This document shows positions 63,031 through 64,000 of a stretch of DNA of 64,000 nt, in pieces. The stretch is from Ruegeria sp. HKCCA6707 (GTDB taxonomy: Bacteria; Pseudomonadota; Alphaproteobacteria; Rhodobacterales; Rhodobacteraceae). Each line of letters begins with the position of its first letter. Position 1 is the first letter of the stretch. The stretch is from contig NZ_WQEG01000005.1 of NCBI RefSeq assembly GCF_013033515.1, forward strand, positions 124,001-188,000, given 5' to 3'. Below the pieces are notes generated by a model. That model was not told the DNA's origin. It saw only the letters and a list, made by a program, of their open reading frames with translations, and searched no databases. The translations under genes and the position numbers were made by a program.

Positions 63031-64000
63031 TTAGAACGTACGGGCCTTGGGCGCGATACGTTTCAGGCTGATGCCGCCTTCGTCTTCAGTTGTCAGCGGA
63101 TCCGTGATCACAGGGCGATAGCTGAGTTCGACCTTGTTACCTTCAACCCGGCTGACCGTGTGCACGCGCCAGTTTTCATCGTTACGCTCGGTAAAGTCCT
63201 CATGCGCGTGGGCACCACGCGATTCCTTGCGGGCCTCAGCGCCAACGATGGTGGCCAGAGCACTGGGCATGAGGTTGGTCAGCTCCAGTGATTCCATCAA
63301 GTCGCTGTTCCATACGAGGCTGCGGTCAGACACTTTCAGGTCGTCCATCTTGGCCGCAATCGCGGTCATCTTTTCGACCCCTTCCGCCATGGTTTTGGCG
63401 GTGCGGAACACGGCAGCGTCTTCTTGCATTGTGCGCTGCATCTCAAGCCGCAGATCGGCAGTTGGAACTGCGCCGCTTGCATTGCGGACGGCGTCAAACC
63501 GGTCAAAGGCTTTGTCAACCGAGGCCTGATTCAGCTCGGGATTCGATGCGGTCGGGTCCACTACTTTGCCTGCGCGGATCGCCGCTGCGCGGCCAAAGAC
63601 CACCAGGTCGATCAACGAGTTTGACCCCAACCGGTTCGCCCCGTGTACCGAGGCACAGCCAGCCTCACCCACAGCCATTAGGCCGGGGACTACAGCGGTC
63701 GGGTTATCGGCGGTAGGGTTCAGAACCTCACCCCAATAGTTGGTCGGGATACCGCCCATGTTGTAATGCACAGTCGGCAGAACCGGGATCGGTTCCTTGG
63801 TGACATCAACCCCGGCAAACACGCGCGCCGATTCCGAAATGCCCGGCAGGCGTTCGGCCAAGGCTTCGGCAGGCAGGTGGCTGAGGTTCAGATGGATGTG
63901 ATCGCCATTGTCACCATGACCACGCCCTTCACGGATCTCCATAGTCATTGAGCGCGAGACATAGTCGCGCGGCGCAAGATCTTTGTACTGAGGCGCATAG
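63031..64000 (-). CDS. sdhA: Succinate dehydrogenase flavoprotein subunit, 5' end off window
   Basis: Oxidises succinate to fumarate with covalently bound FAD. The C-terminal 322 residues are visible and the coding frame runs off the right edge. Seen are the capping-domain stretch [17 protein letters not shown], the [16 protein letters not shown] block with substrate His and Gly, [35 protein letters not shown] (FAD-binding), and the helical C-terminus ending [10 protein letters not shown]. The C-terminal sequence is of standard length. Upstream sdhC/D lie beyond the window. Confidence 0.97.
   Translation of the reverse strand, partial: YAPQYKDLAPRDYVSRSMTMEIREGRGHGDNGDHIHLNLSHLPAEALAERLPGISESARVFAGVDVTKEPIPVLPTVHYNMGGIPTNYWGEVLNPTADNPTAVVPGLMAVGEAGCASVHGANRLGSNSLIDLVVFGRAAAIRAGKVVDPTASNPELNQASVDKAFDRFDAVRNASGAVPTADLRLEMQRTMQEDAAVFRTAKTMAEGVEKMTAIAAKMDDLKVSDRSLVWNSDLMESLELTNLMPSALATIVGAEARKESRGAHAHEDFTERNDENWRVHTVSRVEGNKVELSYRPVITDPLTTEDEGGISLKRIAPKARTF

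Overview
The window reads as a chromosomal segment of a Roseobacter-group alphaproteobacterium (Rhodobacterales, Ruegeria-like). I infer this from the overall GC-rich coding, an H-NS protein of the HvrA type, an RpoHII-type sigma factor, a LuxR/LuxI pair of the alphaproteobacterial type, and crotonyl-CoA carboxylase/reductase plus ethylmalonyl-CoA mutase (ethylmalonyl-CoA pathway). I see no rRNA, tRNA, CRISPR array, insertion sequence, prophage or plasmid replication gene. Genes are dense: no gap between genes exceeds about 270 bases. Many neighbours overlap by 4 bases, both in tandem and convergently.

Layout. 1-10000: gltX (3' end off the window), a Tat-exported metallo-beta-lactamase-fold protein, an RTX protein, a D-amino-acid-oxidase-like flavoprotein, a small acidic unknown, NAD synthetase, a secreted MORN-repeat protein and an SDR. 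10100-12800: leuA behind a leader peptide rich in Leu/Ile codons, then rlmJ. 12960-18580: the cell-shape operon mreB-mreC-mreD-mrdA-rodA. 18600-26170: ghrA, an M3 peptidase, then minus-strand genes for a membrane-anchored MoeB-like E1, dut, coaBC, chaN and rpoH. 26270-29590: cobU, a histidine phosphatase, a GST with a YHS-like tail, and a comM broken by an internal deletion. 29585-37400: gshB-yraN-rsmI divergent from a LpoA-like lipoprotein, glnD and murJ. 37400-42880: a rhomboid homologue lacking its catalytic residues, trpS, ilvE (start site inside a strong hairpin), a Usp, an HCCA isomerase-like protein, nfuA-tsaB-rimI. 43046-47735: a BMP-type nucleoside ABC importer. 47990-49680: TauE/SafE exporter with a TIGR02186-type membrane protein. 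49700-52900: a quorum-sensing block (small ORF, luxR, luxI) followed after 25 bases by a RecD-like helicase. 53100-58000: ccr, a PlsB/PlsC-like acyltransferase and ecm. 58120-60290: hns-like gene, deoD, a DUF1989 protein and a small membrane protein. 60420-64000: sdhB and sdhA, separated by a 552-residue methyltransferase-glycosyltransferase fusion.

How it works together. Most of the window is core metabolism and envelope biogenesis: wall elongation (Mre/PBP2/RodA, MurJ, LpoA-like), nitrogen sensing (GlnD), branched-chain amino acid synthesis (leuA, ilvE), and C2 assimilation (ccr, ecm) feeding succinate dehydrogenase. The accessory signals are the fusion gene inside the sdh operon, the quorum-sensing block, the orphan RTX protein, the broken comM and the pseudo-rhomboid. 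The regulatory signals most worth a second look are the ilvE start-codon hairpin, the leuA leader with its inverted repeat, and a paired TTTGCAAA-like site inside the ccr promoter. Everything here comes from reading the sequence; no database search was possible.
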